A stretch of DNA of 64,000 bases from Odontocerum albicorne (taxonomy: Eukaryota > Arthropoda > Insecta > Trichoptera > Odontoceridae). The translations under genes and the position numbers were made by a program. This document shows, piece by piece, positions 11,742 to 23,517 of this stretch (within the stretch, counting starts at the first letter, position 1; every line of letters begins with the position of its first letter). The notes under the pieces are model-generated. The model made no database searches and was not told the origin of the DNA. It worked only from the letters and a program-made list of their open reading frames with translations. The stretch covers positions 40,682,301 through 40,746,300 of the forward strand of contig OX463855.1 in the NCBI GenBank assembly GCA_949825065.1. Direction: 5' to 3'.

Positions 11742-12590
11742 TGTATAAAGTGGTCATACCAAAAACTGATAATCGTTACAGAATAACGATACGCATTGCT
11801 ATCACAGCCCTGACGCGTACGTATAAAGACGTTTGTAAGTAAGTAATGGCATTTGTGGAAGTGTGTAGTGAATAAGATAGTGGGGCGCGCGCAGCTGCGA
11901 GGCGGAGTAGGGCAACATGGGAAGAGGGGGGTTTCATTCATAAGCGGCTGCAGTGTTCAGGGCTGACACTTCTACGAGTTAAATACTTATCCAGTTCTTC
12001 CGAGAAACAGCCCTGGATTCTTTGTTCTCAGACAACTGAAGACGACCAGAAAGTCCATCGCAAAAGACGGCAATGAATGCATTATTCGTATCGCATCTTG
12101 ACAACTGCAATTAATCGTATACAACGGAAGTTTTTATGGTTTATAAACAAAATGCAGATTTTAAAAACTGAATATGGTATATTGTTGGACGTGACGAGTC
12201 TTTTTATTGCAGTATGAAAAAGAATCCTCCTTGGCTGATATTCTTCCTTACGAATTAAGCTAATTAAAAGCAGATTCTTATTGTGTAACAGGAGAAATCC
12301 GTGCAAAAGTGAATAATTTATTTGTTTAAAAACTCACATTACTAAAAATGCTTTATTTAAAAACATTTTCGGAAATCTAGAAAACACTATCTGATCACCT
12401 GTTCAAAAGGGACAGTCCGCGTGACAAAAAGACCACAAAAATGGATCTAGCGGGACGATTCTCGGCCGCGGGGTACAGTTTCACTATGCCTGATTTAATA
12501 CATCAACTTCACACTTAAAGAACACGTAAACAGGGCAATTTTTCTACTTTATTCCATTTACAGGCGCTTATGTATAGTACTGTAGTATAC
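11742..12590. other. No gene recognised
   Basis: Mixed-composition sequence. Short frames at 11678-11941 and 12082-12306 show no motif, no splice context and no known family. Confidence 0.4.
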
Positions 12591-12594
12591 AATA

Positions 12595-12705
12595 CACCAT
12601 AACGGGTTTACTGTCATGTTGCAATTTCTTCCAACCAACCAGAAAGGTGTTTAACAAAAATCAAATTCGCAATCTGGAGGTTGCGAATTTGATTTTTGGC
12701 TGGAT
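12595..12705 (-). mobile_element. SINE/LINE tail scrap with a small perfect hairpin
   Basis: The plus strand has TTGCAATTTCTTCCAACCAA, the complement of the shared SINE/LINE tail. A perfect hairpin AAAATCAAATTCGCAA / TTGCGAATTTGATTTT with an 8-base loop follows at 12656-12699. Confidence 0.5.
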
Positions 12706-12734
12706 GACTTTTCGAAATATTATTTAAAATGTTA

Positions 12735-13375
12735 TTAAAAAATCGGAACATTTTACTGTTTTGATTAATCTAAAACCCGGATAATTAGGACATTTTACTG
12801 TTCAGATTAATCTAAAACCCGGATAATCGAAACATTTTACTATCCTGATTAATCTAAAACCCGAATAATCAGGACATTTCACTGTTTTGATTAATCTAAA
12901 ACCCGGAAAATCAGGACATTTTACGGTCCTGATTAATCTAAAACCCGGATAATCGGAACATTTTACTGTCCTGATTCATCTAAAACCCGAATAATCAGGA
13001 CTTTTTACTGCCCTGATTAATCTCTAAAACCCGGATAGTCAGGACATTTTACTGTCCTGATTAATCTAAAACCTGGATAATCCAAACATTTTGCTGTCCT
13101 GATTAATCTCAAACCCGGAAAATCGAAACATTTTATTGCCCTGATTCACCTAAAACTAGGATAATCGGAACATTTTACTGTCCTGATTAATCTAAAACCC
13201 GTAACATTTTACTGTCCTGATTAATCTAACATCCAGATAATCGGAACATTTTAATGTAATAATTAATCTAAAACCCGAATAATCTTAACATTTTACTGTC
13301 CTGATTAATCTTAAACTCGGATAATCGAAACATTTTACTGTCCTGATTAATCTAAAACCCATATAATCGAAAGTC
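12735..13375. repeat. Satellite-like array of about 15 units of roughly 42 bp
   Basis: The unit is approximately ACATTTTACTGTCCTGATTA followed by ATCTAAAACCCGGATAATCG. Units vary at several positions (GGA/AGG/GAA before ACATTTT) and one is shortened near 13200, so the array is not freshly homogenised. Not coding. Confidence 0.9.
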
Positions 13376-13654
13376 TACTTGTAATAACACACAGATATAG
13401 AAATGCATTTTAGACAAATGAGAATCAAAAAAACTTTTAATAAGGCGCTTTTTTGGGTTGCTGAAAATTTATAAGCAGTTTATAAGATACAGAAAACATA
13501 AATTCAGATTTAATAAAGCCTAAACGTGACAACAGTCCAGATGTAAATCCATCAGGAATCAAATCTGTGGCGCCAGCTTGCTTAGAATGAATGCTGTCAG
13601 TCAACGGTCGTGGATTTCCAAAGATGATAAGAAATAAGACAGCCAATATATTTT

Positions 13655-13982
13655 ACCACAGTTTCGTTATATACAGTAGAACCTGGCGGGTTTATTGCTA
13701 AGGGGCAATCTCTTACAACCGACCAGAAAGTGAAAAAAAAAAGCAAGATGCGAAATTTGAAAACCAGGCCGTAACCGTTTTTAAAATGAATCGGGTTCCA
13801 ACGGGAATCGAACGGTTGAAAGACAGACGTTTTATTAACTAGATCAAAAGAGTCGTTACAATTTATAATATGAATCACGACTAAAATGAATCGGGTTCCA
13901 ACGGGAATCGAACGGTTGAAAGACAGACGTTTTATTAACTAGATCAAAAGAGTCGTTACAATTTATAATATGAATCACGACT
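13655..13982 (-). mobile_element. SINE with a perfectly duplicated tRNA-like head
   Basis: The minus-strand B-box GGTTCGATTCCCGTTGGAACC-type sequence appears twice, in two 100-bp units at 13782-13881 and 13882-13981 that I read as identical. The tail toward 13655 holds the shared GGCAATCTCTTACAACC element (complement of the SINE/LINE tail) and CCTGGCGGG. Confidence 0.75.
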
Positions 13983-14182
13983 AAAAAACTCATATAAATG
14001 ACAAACACAACTTTTTTAAAACCAGTTTTTTAAGTTATCGCCATATGGAACTTGTGTAGTGAGTTGTCTTCTGTATGATGCAGATACTTCTCCATAATTT
14101 TGATATCCAACACAGTCGATCCCAGACTTGCGACTATTCGACTAACGAATTACGTCAACTCAATTTTTAGAAGACACGATTT

Positions 14183-15484
14183 TACTCAAGAAAATGTAGC
14201 ATGGTCCCTGTGACGTTTGAAATGTCATGTCTCAAAGGGATGGGATAAAATCTTTTTTTTGCAAATCGAATCGTTTTTTTATAAATCGAAAAATTGTTTT
14301 TCTCTAAACTGACGTTTTAATTTACATCTCAAATCCATTCTCTGGCACTACCATCGAGAGGAAAGGAAGATGCACTCAGCAGACACACATGACACGCATG
14401 GCCTCTTTCGCCCAAAGGCAATATGCTTATTTGGCTCCCATTACATACAATGACGTGCCGACTTCAATAAAGGTAAAGGTAGGAAAACCATTTCGACAGT
14501 CGATCGGATCCTGGTTGTTATTGCGACAGGATTTTGAGTACTTGGGCTTTCAGGATAAATGACGAGTGGAAAGGATTTGTGTGAGTTCGTGAGTGTGGGT
14601 TTCTTCGTGTTGTTTTAATTTTGGTTGTTTTTGTATTTGTGTTTCTGTGTATTTTTTGTTTTAATTTTAGTTTTTATTTTTATGATTGTGTGCGGTATAT
14701 TGTGGGATGAATATTTTTGGTCCTTCTGGAGTGATGATGTGTGAGGAGTTGAATTTCGCAAGATGTTTCCAGTGTAGTTGAGTGTCACTGTTTGTCAGGT
14801 TGATGAGAGCGTGCAACGGGGTTTTGTTTTTGTGTAATCAAAAATCGGTAAGAAGTATCGATTTATTTTTCTCATGCTAAATACCTTCAGTGAGATACAG
14901 GCAAAAGCCTAGTTTACTGGGGATACGACAAATGAAAGGCAACAAACCCAGATCCATTAAAATTGTATGTACAAATCAAATTACCTGTTGTTTTTTCGCA
15001 AATTGTGTATATTTCTTGTCATGTGTAATAATAAATAAATAAATAAAATTAAAAAAACTAATTTTCATTATACTGACTTTCCAATGGATTGTATGATTTG
15101 TATCTATATTTAAATAAGCGAAGATCCACTATGAATCAATACCAATTACGAACATTTAATTTTATGTTTAAAAAAAATCGAAAATCCAATAATCGTATAC
15201 CCCATCCCTAGACAATGCAGACTAACGTAGTGACTTTTGACGAACGTCGCCAAATATTATTTGATTTTAATAACCTGACACATTTTTACTAATTTGTAAG
15301 ATGTATTAATTTGTCATTGTTGTTAGTTTTATGTAATGTATTTACCTAAATAACTTGCTATTTATTAGAATCGAGGCTTATATTAAAGTTGATAAAATAA
15401 TTAAAATTACTGAACGTCGTTACAAGGTTGTATTGAGACAAATTTGTGAAACGTCGCAGAGACCATGCTACATTTTCTTTAGTA
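14183..15484 (-). mobile_element. TIR element (family T), interrupted by a retroposon
   Basis: The left end TACTCAAGAAAATGTAGCAT and the right end (complement of ATACTAAAGAAAATGTAGCA) form inverted repeats. Related copies are at 18623-19150 and 40231-40717. No transposase is seen; the superfamily is unknown, and TA-containing ends suggest Tc1/mariner-like. A retroposon occupies 14323-15058. Confidence 0.65.
14323..15058 (+). mobile_element. Retroposon with AAAT tail, nested
   Basis: Second copy of the element at 2395-3462, without the LINE insertion; the (AATA)n tail is at 15028-15050. It interrupts the family-T element between GACGTTTTAATT and AATTTTCATTATACTG. The first 140 bp have no counterpart in the other copy. 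Confidence 0.65.
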
Positions 15485-15499
15485 TAGCAGGTCTGAGAA

Positions 15500-15770
15500 T
15501 AGCCTGTACAGTAACACGATGTGTGAGTACTCGAAGTCTGCAGTTGTAAAACAAGTTGACAAGTCGGTGATCGACAGGTCATCTCGCTGTGCAGCTCTGC
15601 AACCTGCCGCAGTGAGTGGACCCGTTTCAGACCGCAGCCTGCAATGTGCAGCAGCAACCTGTTCCGATCCGGGACACTCGCCCTCGCCCCTATTAGGCTT
15701 CTTCTCGGTCATATCTGACTGTGGTTTTCACTCACACGGCTTGGGTAACCTCAAACTCTAAGACGAAGCA
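15500..15770. other. GC-rich anonymous segment
   Basis: Open frames exist on both strands (15519-15761 plus, 15479-15712 minus) and the block is clearly richer in GC than its surroundings. No splice pair or domain convinced me. It may be a retroelement coding scrap. Confidence 0.3.
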
Positions 15771-15882
15771 CGAATGAAGTACCTGGGCCCGTTGGATATC
15801 GCAAATTTGGATTTAAAAACCTCCGTTTATTTAAAAAATAATTTACTAATAATAAAATGAAAATTTATAGAGCGTCGTTTAA

Positions 15883-16606
15883 CTCTTCCTGTCCTGTGAT
15901 GTGTAACTAGTACACATTGTTTCTAAAAACTTTAATATTTCTATAAATATAATAAATACTGAGTTCAGATTTTAGGTATTCCTCCGTAATACATTTACCC
16001 ATTGAATGAAAAAAATAATATTAATAATAATTAGCACTTATCGGCCACATCAGAGATATTTTGTGAAAATCGGGAATAAATTCACCAATAGAATCAAACG
16101 TGTGCCATTGTGTGACGTTGGTACATTCATTCTAAAAACCGCTATGGGTGAGGAAGCGACGCTATTCACGTCTCACTCTCACTCTACTTCGGTATATGGG
16201 AACGCAAGAAAAAGAATCTCAGTTCGCAGTTGTTTCTTCCTTCGAGGTATAACATACACAGTGTTTCTAAAAACTTTAATATTTCTATAAATATAATAAA
16301 TATTGGGTTCAGATTTTAGGTATTCCTCCGTAATACATTTACGAATTGAATGAAAATCACCAATACAATCAAACCGGTGCCAGTGTGTGACGTTGGTATA
16401 TTCATTCTAAAAACCGCTATGGGTGAGGAAGCGACGCTATTCACGTCTGTCTCACTCTACTTCGGTATATGGGAACGGTATTCAAATCAAGAGCTAAATT
16501 GAGGAAACGCCGGGAAGTACCCTCCTAAACAAATATCACGACTAAAATATCCACAAAACCAGACATGGAGTTATCCAATTGCATTCTGGAGATTGATCAA
16601 TTATAA
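15883..16606 (+). mobile_element. piggyBac-like TTAA element, dimeric form, copy 2
   Basis: TTAA at 15879-15882 is followed by CTCTTCCTGTCCTGTGATGT. The family body runs to about 16262, then restarts at TTTCTAAAAACTTTAATATT and continues to GGGAACG. It then joins the same 120-bp spacer seen at 5395-5515, ending TGATCAATTATA. The right terminus is not recognisable. No transposase. Confidence 0.65.
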
Positions 16607-16784
16607 CATACAACGATACTGTCGTGAGCAAATGGCTGTTGACACATTTAAACTGTATAAAATGTTTCGTGTTTCTAGCAGGAGTGCGGAAACTAATTTG
16701 AATCAATATATCCCGACTCAACGGTACGGCTTATTAATAATATGAAAGAAGTGTTAGTCGTCAGCCAGGGGCAGCGCTTTATAA

Positions 16785-17891
16785 CAGGGGTCGGCAAACT
16801 TTTTTCGCTAAGGGCCAAATCGTAAAAATTTTAGTCTCGAAGATATTTATATAGGTAATTCTGCTTATGGTATATAGCAAAAAAATAAGTTTACATTTTT
16901 TATTAGTTACTTACAATAGAAACTACTACTATTACTATTTATTACTTACAATAGAAACGAATGAAATATTTACATTTATTATTTAAGGTATTACAGAAAC
17001 AGGCAAAATGTTCGTATTATTGAACAACAAATGTTACATAATAATATTATAATAAGCTCTACTAATGAGATTAATGTAATTTCTTTTTCTGAGATAACAT
17101 TTCATCAAACTGGGGTTCTAAGTTAGTATTTCCTATCATCAAAATTTATTGCAAATGACCATCGGTTAATGCAGACCTGTATTGCCATTTTACCTACTTA
17201 ATTTTTGAACATTTAAATATTTTTGTGTTAACTAATATTTTTAGAAATAAAAATTTTCATCATGACAAAATTAATTTAATTTAAGTATTACAATAAACTT
17301 AAACTAACTTCATATCGCCTGTTGAGAATCATAGTGGCGAAACTACAAAAAATAAATTTTCGAGTTAAGTCTTCCAAATGGCGCTAAAATGACTCATTTT
17401 TTACGTGCGTAAGTGGCGAAAGTATATTTCAACTCCTTGCCGCTTCAAGGAGGCTGTTGGCTGTTGAGAATCATAGTGGCGAAACTCCAAAAAATATAGT
17501 TTCGAGTTAAGACTTCCAAATGACACTAAAATGACTCCTTTTTTACGTGCATAAGTGGCGAAAGTATGATATATTTCAACTCCTTGAAGCGGCAAGGAGT
17601 TGAAATATACTTTCGCCACTTACGCACGTAAAAAAGGAGTCATTTTAGTGGCATTTGGAAGTCTTAACTCGAAAATTTATTTTTTGGAGTTTCGCCACTA
17701 TGATTCTCAACAGGCGATATGTAATAAATAAAACCATATTATACGTAGATAATTTAACTAAAACAATTAAACAAAATAAACACATAATACGTATAAAATA
17801 TTAAAAATGAGATTGGTTATTAGCTCGCGGACCGGATTATAATAGGCATCGGGCCGGATTTGGCACGCGGGCCGTAGTTTGCCGACCCTTG
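16785..17891. mobile_element. hAT-type element with 8-bp target duplication
   Basis: The left end CAGGGGTCGGCAAACT and the right end AGTTTGCCGACCCTTG are inverted repeats. Flanks CTTTATAA (16777-16784) and CTTTTTAA (17892-17899) are an 8-bp target duplication with one mismatch. No transposase frame is present, so it is non-autonomous at 1.1 kb. A foldback sequence is nested at 17311-17722. Confidence 0.9.
17311..17722. repeat. Foldback of three related units nested in the hAT element
   Basis: The block CGCCTGTTGAGAATCATAGT...CTTGCCGCTTCAAGG occurs first at about 17311-17455, again directly at about 17460-17590, and then inverted at about 17582-17722. The first and last units can pair over roughly 140 bp. 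ATAT flanks the outer ends and may be a target duplication. Confidence 0.8.
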
Positions 17892-18059
17892 CTTTTTAAC
17901 GTCGTAATAATCTATAAATCTACCCTAACATCGGCCATCGAGCCACCCCAAGAACACCTTGATGATTTGTCGAAAAAGGAACTGTTTTCTCTCGTTGTAA
18001 AGGTAGTGCATTATATAAATCGGTCCTCGGCACCCATTTCATCAGAGTAGTGCAAGCAC

Positions 18060-18245
18060 CCCGCAGAATGAGGACAGCCCAGCGCTCGCAACTCACGGCC
18101 GATGCCCCTAACGAGGATGCCGCAAATTATTCACTTGAAGTCGCAGCGCTTACTCCTGGCGGTCCAGAGTGACCTGGAACAGGTGATGGTGGAGTCGGGT
18201 CCAACTTGGCAACCAGCAGGCAGGGAACAGCATGATTTAATATGA
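18060..18245. other. GC-rich anonymous segment
   Basis: Compositionally unlike its surroundings. A 34-codon frame from 18067 and frames on the other strand have no motif or splice context that I can defend. Could be an exon relic or a retroelement scrap. Confidence 0.25.
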
Positions 18246-18622
18246 TAGATGCAGCAGTTCTCTGAACTACGTCAATTCTCAGAACCTAGGAAGAATTTTG
18301 TTCTCTATTCATTCTTGAAATTCTTGCGACATTTTAAGAACCATTTATTCCATTCATATATTACATTGTTTCTATCCTAACTTATGGATGGAAAACTTTT
18401 TCTTTTGTATGGTAGGTACCCTTCAAAATATCCAAATTGGGGATTTTGATATGCTCGTATTGCAGAGCGTAGTCGGAAGACAATTAGTTATTTGAGCCCA
18501 AGTAACCGCAGCTTTAGGTTTACAGCCACTGGAGTAGGCAATGAATACGAAATTCGCTATGCACCTATTGGCAACATTATCGCACGTGAAAAGGCAGTAA
18601 CACTATTCGTGTGTGAGTGCTA

Positions 18623-19150
18623 TATTTGAGAAATTGTAGCATGGTCCCTGTGACAGTTCACAAATTTGCCCCGATGCAGCCTTGTAACGACGTTCAGTAA
18701 TTTTAATTATTTTATCAACTTTAATATAAGCCTCGATTCTAATAAATAGCAAGTTATTTAGGTAAATACATTACATAAAACTAACAACAATGACAAATTA
18801 ATACATCTTGTTACAAATTAGCAAAAAAGTCACTACGTTAGTCTGCATTGGCTAGGGGGATGGGGCATACGATAATTGGATTTTCGTTTTTTTTATACCT
18901 AAAATTAAATGTTCGTAATTAGTATTAATTCATAGTGGATCTTGGCCTATTTAAAGATAGACACAAATCATACAATACATTAGAAAGTCAGTATAATGAA
19001 AATTAGGAATTAAAACGTTAGTTTAAGAGAAAAACAATTTTTCGATTTATAAAAAAACGATTCGATTTGTAAAAAAAACGAGTTTACCCCATCCCTTTAA
19101 GACATGACATTTCAAATGTCACAGGGACAATCCTACATTTTCTCAAGTAT
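18623..19150 (+). mobile_element. TIR element (family T), uninterrupted copy
   Basis: Ends are TATTTGAGAAATTGTAGCAT and the complement of ATACTTGAGAAAATGTAGGA, with CCCTGTGAC inside each end. It is 528 bp with no coding region. The best reference copy of the family in this window. Confidence 0.7.
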
Positions 19151-19189
19151 AGTATGTTTCCAGGAGAATATGTTTATAATACTGGTAGT

Positions 19190-19275
19190 TTCTTTTCTGT
19201 TACCATCGGGAATCGAACCCGACACCCCTCAGTGGAAGTCAAACGTCTTACCAACTAGACAACAGAGTTTGTTAT
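19190..19275 (-). mobile_element. SINE tRNA-like head
   Basis: On the minus strand, a Leu/Ser-like tRNA head with A-box around AGTTGGTAAGACG and B-box GGGTTCGATTCCC. There is no acceptor stem match and no independent tRNA fold, so this is a SINE, not a tRNA gene. Confidence 0.6.
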
Positions 19276-19384
19276 TAATATTGTTATTTACGATTTAAAC
19301 TTCAAGATTATCGAAGCTTACTTTTACCTTTTACTTTTTGTTTAAAAAAAATATTGTTAAAAATTTACAAAGTAAAACTCTTAA

Positions 19385-20603
19385 CCCTTCCTATCCTGTG
19401 ATGTGTAACTAGTACACATTGCTTCTAAAAACTTTAATATATCTATAAATATAATAAATAATGAGTTCAGATTTTAGGTATTCCTCCGTAATACATTTAC
19501 GCATTGAATGAAAACAATAATATTAATAATAAGTTGCACTTATCGGCCACAACAGAAATATTTTGTGAAAATCGGGAATAAATTCACCAATACAATCAGA
19601 CGTGTACCAGTGTGTGACGTAGATTCATTCTAAAAAGCCACTATGGGTGCGGAAGCGACGCTATTCACGTCTCACTCTCACTCTACTTCGGTATATGGGA
19701 ACGCAAGAAATAGAATCTTAGTTCGCTCGCTCCTCTCACTTTAGTAGCTCACGGGCTTTCGTTTGAGCTGGTCGCTTCGCCCGTTTTGTGAACGTCGGCC
19801 GATGTTTTTTTCATGTTTTCAGCAATTAAATTTCAATTTTTTTTTTTTTTATTTTATTAGGAAAACATAGTGTTTATGTCGGTATTAAAACTGATATCTA
19901 TGGGTTTCGAAACACCATTTAACAGTTTTCGCATATGGTTTCAATACACTTAATTATGCTAGGAGATTGGTAAGAAGGTAGTAGGTAGGCTTTAAGTAAT
20001 GCGAAAATTGTTAACCAGGAGACAGTCAGGGATGAGACAGTCAGAGATCCACACCAAACCAGTTCCCGCATATGCGCAATCTAATCGAGTTCGTAGAAGA
20101 GTTAAATAAATCGAATTCCGGGAAGTCTTCCAGGTTGTTTACGAAGTTAGATGCTCTTACAAAGAATGAATTTTATCTGCATTTGGTCGCAATAAAGGGG
20201 ATGTTCAGCCATTTAGTATGTCTTGCGGAGATTCTGGGGACGTTAAGGTTTATGTTTGAGAGTAATTCTGGGGCATCAATGTGATATTGTGCTATTTTCG
20301 TTAATAATATAATATCGGCTAATTTCCGTCTTTCGCGAAGTGGTAGGAGGTGTTGTCGCTTGCATCTGGCCTCGTAATCGTTGTCGTATTCTTTGCATTT
20401 AAATTGAAGATACTTGACAAATCTACGTTGGATTGATTCTAGCCTGTTAATATATATATCGTTAATATTATTATCACTTTTTACATCAAATTTAATTAAT
20501 TTAAGCGATTGGCTATGAATATTATTATTTTTCCGATTTTAAATCGCTCATTTTAACATGTGTATTGAATACACAGCACCGGAACGCGCGGATTTTTTTA
20601 GAG
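19385..20603 (+). mobile_element. piggyBac-like TTAA element interrupted by a LINE
   Basis: TTAA at 19381-19384 precedes CCCTTCCTATCCTGTGATGT; the family's other end appears at 20500-20603 (AATACACAGCACCGGAACGC) and stops at TTAA 20604-20607, with the last TIR bases missing. A LINE occupies about 19848-20462. Confidence 0.7.
19848..20462 (-). mobile_element. Jockey/CR1-like LINE 3' end, nested
   Basis: The minus strand reads NRLESIQRRFVKYLQFKCKE, then RERRKLADIILLTKIAQYHIDAPELL, then NLNVPRISARHT, typical of the C-terminal domain after the RT of Jockey- or CR1-type elements. The plus-strand poly-T at 19847-19860 is its poly-A tail. It is 5'-truncated and splits the TTAA element. Confidence 0.8.
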
Positions 20604-20609
20604 TTTAAC

Positions 20610-20970
20610 GTATGATGTTGAAATGCGTGCAATATACACGAGATGACAATGCATGACAGAATACAGAATGAAGTGATCAGGGATGAATGGCAACTTAAGG
20701 CTGATGTATAAAGTAATATCAAGAATGCACTCTGAGATGGTTTGGGCATGTAGAGCGAATGAATGAACCAAGTGGAAGATCAAGGATAATATGGTTAGAT
20801 CAACTGAACGATATGTTGAAAAAAGGAAGCGTAGAAAGTAAAGAAAAATCGTATAGATGTAAAATAGACGAAGGATGTGTGTCGAGATAGGAAAGTCTGG
20901 TGCTCTCTCCTTTCTGCTTACCCAACAGGAGAGTATCGTGATAGTACGTTTGTATATTTGACTAAAAATA
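20610..20970 (+). mobile_element. LINE 3' fragment (GHVERMNE family)
   Basis: Carries TGACAATGCATGACAGAATA, LRWFGHVERMN-like codons near 20730-20770, and the terminal CTCTCTCCTTTCTGCTTACC. Frameshifted. Confidence 0.65.
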
Positions 20971-21252
20971 TTAAGCGCCCTTGAGAAGTCTGTTCGTTAA
21001 ACGCCGCTATAAATCGTTTTTTTTTATTACAAGGCAATCCACCCACAGCAGAATGATTTGTGCCACCACATCAAAGCCACTAAAGCAAAATTATATGAGA
21101 TACTCGTAATATAATTAAAGAAATTTTAAAAATATATCGTATATTATTTAAAGCTTCAACTCATTAAACTTTAAGAGTTTAACAAGAGTGAAAAAGTTCT
21201 TGAAACAAAGTTGAAATGGGACATTCATTGGACGTTGGTAAAGATATGACAC

Positions 21253-21759
21253 TTAGGCCTCGGCCACATAGAAAGGAGCCTCGCTTGATGCTTAGAGCGA
21301 TGTTGCGAGTTAGGCGACATATCCTAGCGAACCAACGTACCGCATACTATCGCAGTGGCCACACTGCACGCTTCGCGCCACGTTGCATGACGTTTAGTCA
21401 TCGAGTGAATCTCCTAGCGAACAGACGTGTTGGTTAATTTACAAGAAGGCGGAAGTTTTAATGACAGCTGTGTATAAAAGGGAGCCTTTGTGGAACTCAT
21501 CGAGCAAATTATACAAAAATGTACCTGTAATAAAATCACTTTGGAATGAAGTTGCACAGGAAGTAAATAAAGATAATAAGTTATAATGAAATTGGTTAGT
21601 TTTGAGAGTGGCATCGTTTGTCGACTGAACCGCTCTCAACTGTCAAATGAATTTGTGCGAAGCACTTTAGCGTGGCCAAGCATGAAGTCAACTAGTATAT
21701 GAGTCACGTAAAATCTAGCTTAGCACCCAACGAAGCAATTTGGTGTGGCCTCGGCCTAA
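21253..21759. mobile_element. TIR MITE, GGCCTCGGCCACA family, copy 1
   Basis: The ends TTAGGCCTCGGCCACA and TGTGGCCTCGGCCTAA are perfect inverses. There are subterminal repeats such as CATATCCTAGCGAACCAACG. It has no transposase; superfamily not determined. Related copies are at 27990-28493, 42836-43018 and about 43280-43440. Confidence 0.8.
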
Positions 21760-21810
21760 GTAAATCAAATCTGTCACGTATAAAACAACCGAAAAACACA
21801 TGATCCATAG

Positions 21811-22300
21811 CAAGAGTTCCCAAACTTTTTTCAGCCGCAGACCCCTTTACCAAAAACTTTGAAAACCGTCGACCCCCTAGTCATTTACTTTACTTACTCA
21901 AATTAATAAGTTTGCACAGTACTCGATATTAAATACTTCACTAGATATCAAACGTTTCATTTTAATCACTTTTAATTAAGGAGTGAAAACGATAAAAGGA
22001 CTACGGATTATAGCATTATCTTGTGCAACATTTAATATTGAAATCTGCACTGATGAAAATTAAAGCAAAAAAATATGAGCAGTTTTTTTTTATTTTTGAA
22101 ATTTATGAAATAAACATGTAAATTCAAAATAAGTACAAATATTGACAAATTAGGTACCTATTGGAATGATATATATTTTGAAGTAACAAACAAATAGCAG
22201 TAGTAAGGGGGGTCTATTTTTGATGTCGTTGACCCCCAAATTTTTTTATTGAAACTATCGACTCCTAGAAAAATCAAATCGGCCACTTTGAGAACTCTTG
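21811..22300. mobile_element. hAT-type element with 8-bp target duplication
   Basis: The left end CAAGAGTTCCCAAACTTTTT and the right end TTTGAGAACTCTTG are inverted repeats; flanks ATCCATAG (21803-21810) and ATCTATAG (22301-22308) differ at one base. 490 bp, non-coding. Same family as 6020-6512 and 59492-60189. Confidence 0.88.
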
Positions 22301-22950
22301 ATCTATAGTATCATCATCAAAACCACACTCGCTGCCGGGATTCTCACTTTTTTTTCATTTTAAAAGCTTTTTAACAGTAAAATTCATAAAATAAAGTTAA
22401 GAATTAGTACGACTTTGAAATGCGTAGGATTATTTCATGGATGACAAAGCTCACCTCAACTTGTTTTGGGGTTCTATTTCCGGTAACATTCCCTCTTCAC
22501 ATAACTGGTCTTTAGAGCTTCCTCTGTCAAAGTATCCGCCTCGCCAGCGATGCCAATCATAGCGTTCGACCCTCTCCATACTCATATCGCATAATCGGTC
22601 TCAAGAGGGGCCGGCAGTAAGTTTCGTTTGTCCTTGCTTGTATCACAACTTCCATTCCGAGTTACCAACAGAAGTCAAGTCCATTTATTTTATTATAATT
22701 ACTATACTCCACCTCAAACCGAATATCTTGCTATCAAATAACAGAATATGTATAAAGGTGTAGCGGGATGCTTAATTTGATACGTCGTGATGATTTTGAT
22801 TTGTTTGTATTTAAAATAAAATACGTCAATTCAGGAATGCGATAAAAGTGAGAGTGAATAATCGATAAATAGTAAACAGCGATGTATGGTCAAGTGAATA
22901 ATAACAAGTGCCTTTATTCATCGATAAGTAGGTATATATAGAATTTCAGA

Positions 22951-23036
22951 ACGGGGCGCGTGAATGCGTCCGTGGTATATCTTGATCTCACTCCTGCGCG
23001 TGCTGAGGTGGTCGCAAGCGCTGCGGATACTACAGT
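22951..23036 (+). CDS. Weak candidate exon or orphan coding fragment
   Basis: A locally GC-rich block preceded by AATTTCAG and followed by G|GTAGGAT reads TGRVNASVVYLDLTPARAEV and continues to AADTTV in an open frame. The frame stays open to about 23202 past the possible donor. The pyrimidine tract before the AG is poor and I do not recognise the peptide. It is listed because the composition differs from the surrounding AT-rich DNA; a decayed transposon frame is an equally good explanation. Confidence 0.18.
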
Positions 23037-23266
23037 GGGTAGGATATTTATTGTCGAAACGGCGAGACGGCGTGATATGTTCTCTTTCTACCTTGGAATG
23101 CGATGTAAATATTATTTGCGTGTAAACAGTGTTGACGTTTCTGGTATGTGCAATTGTAGATATCCAGAGGTTGATTCATCGGTCGTTGACCCTGCATGTT
23201 GACAATATTTTAGGGACGTGGGTACCCCAGAAAGGTATTATATATTACATTAATAAAGATCCAGTA

Positions 23267-23501
23267 CCCGGCGGTAAGTAATATACCTCGGGCTTAAGAA
23301 AGAGACTGTCGGCCATAATCGGGCAACTTCGGCATTGTAGAGTGTCGTCTCTGTCATTCATACACGTGTTCGTCGCGATTTGTCAGTTGGGATCAAACGC
23401 TCTTGTGCGACAGAGACGACGCTCTACAAAGCCGAAGTTAGCCGATTATTGCCGACTGTCTCTTTCTTAAGCCCGATGTGTATTTCTTACCGCCGGGTAA
23501 T
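23267..23501. mobile_element. Long-hairpin MITE, full copy
   Basis: Arms of about 100 bp run from ACCCGGCGGTAAGTAATA inward through GAAAGAGACTGTCGGCC and GTCGTCTCTGTC to a small loop. It is bounded by TA-containing sequence and was probably mobilised by a Tc1/mariner-type transposase. The sequence ATTATATATTACATTAA occurs on both sides, a little way out. Confidence 0.8.
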
Positions 23502-23517
23502 GTATTATATATTACAT

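Noticed and set aside
15479..15761. Exon in the GC-rich block at 15.6 kb
   Set aside because: Both strands are open, no convincing acceptor and donor pair, and no recognised family; left as unassigned.
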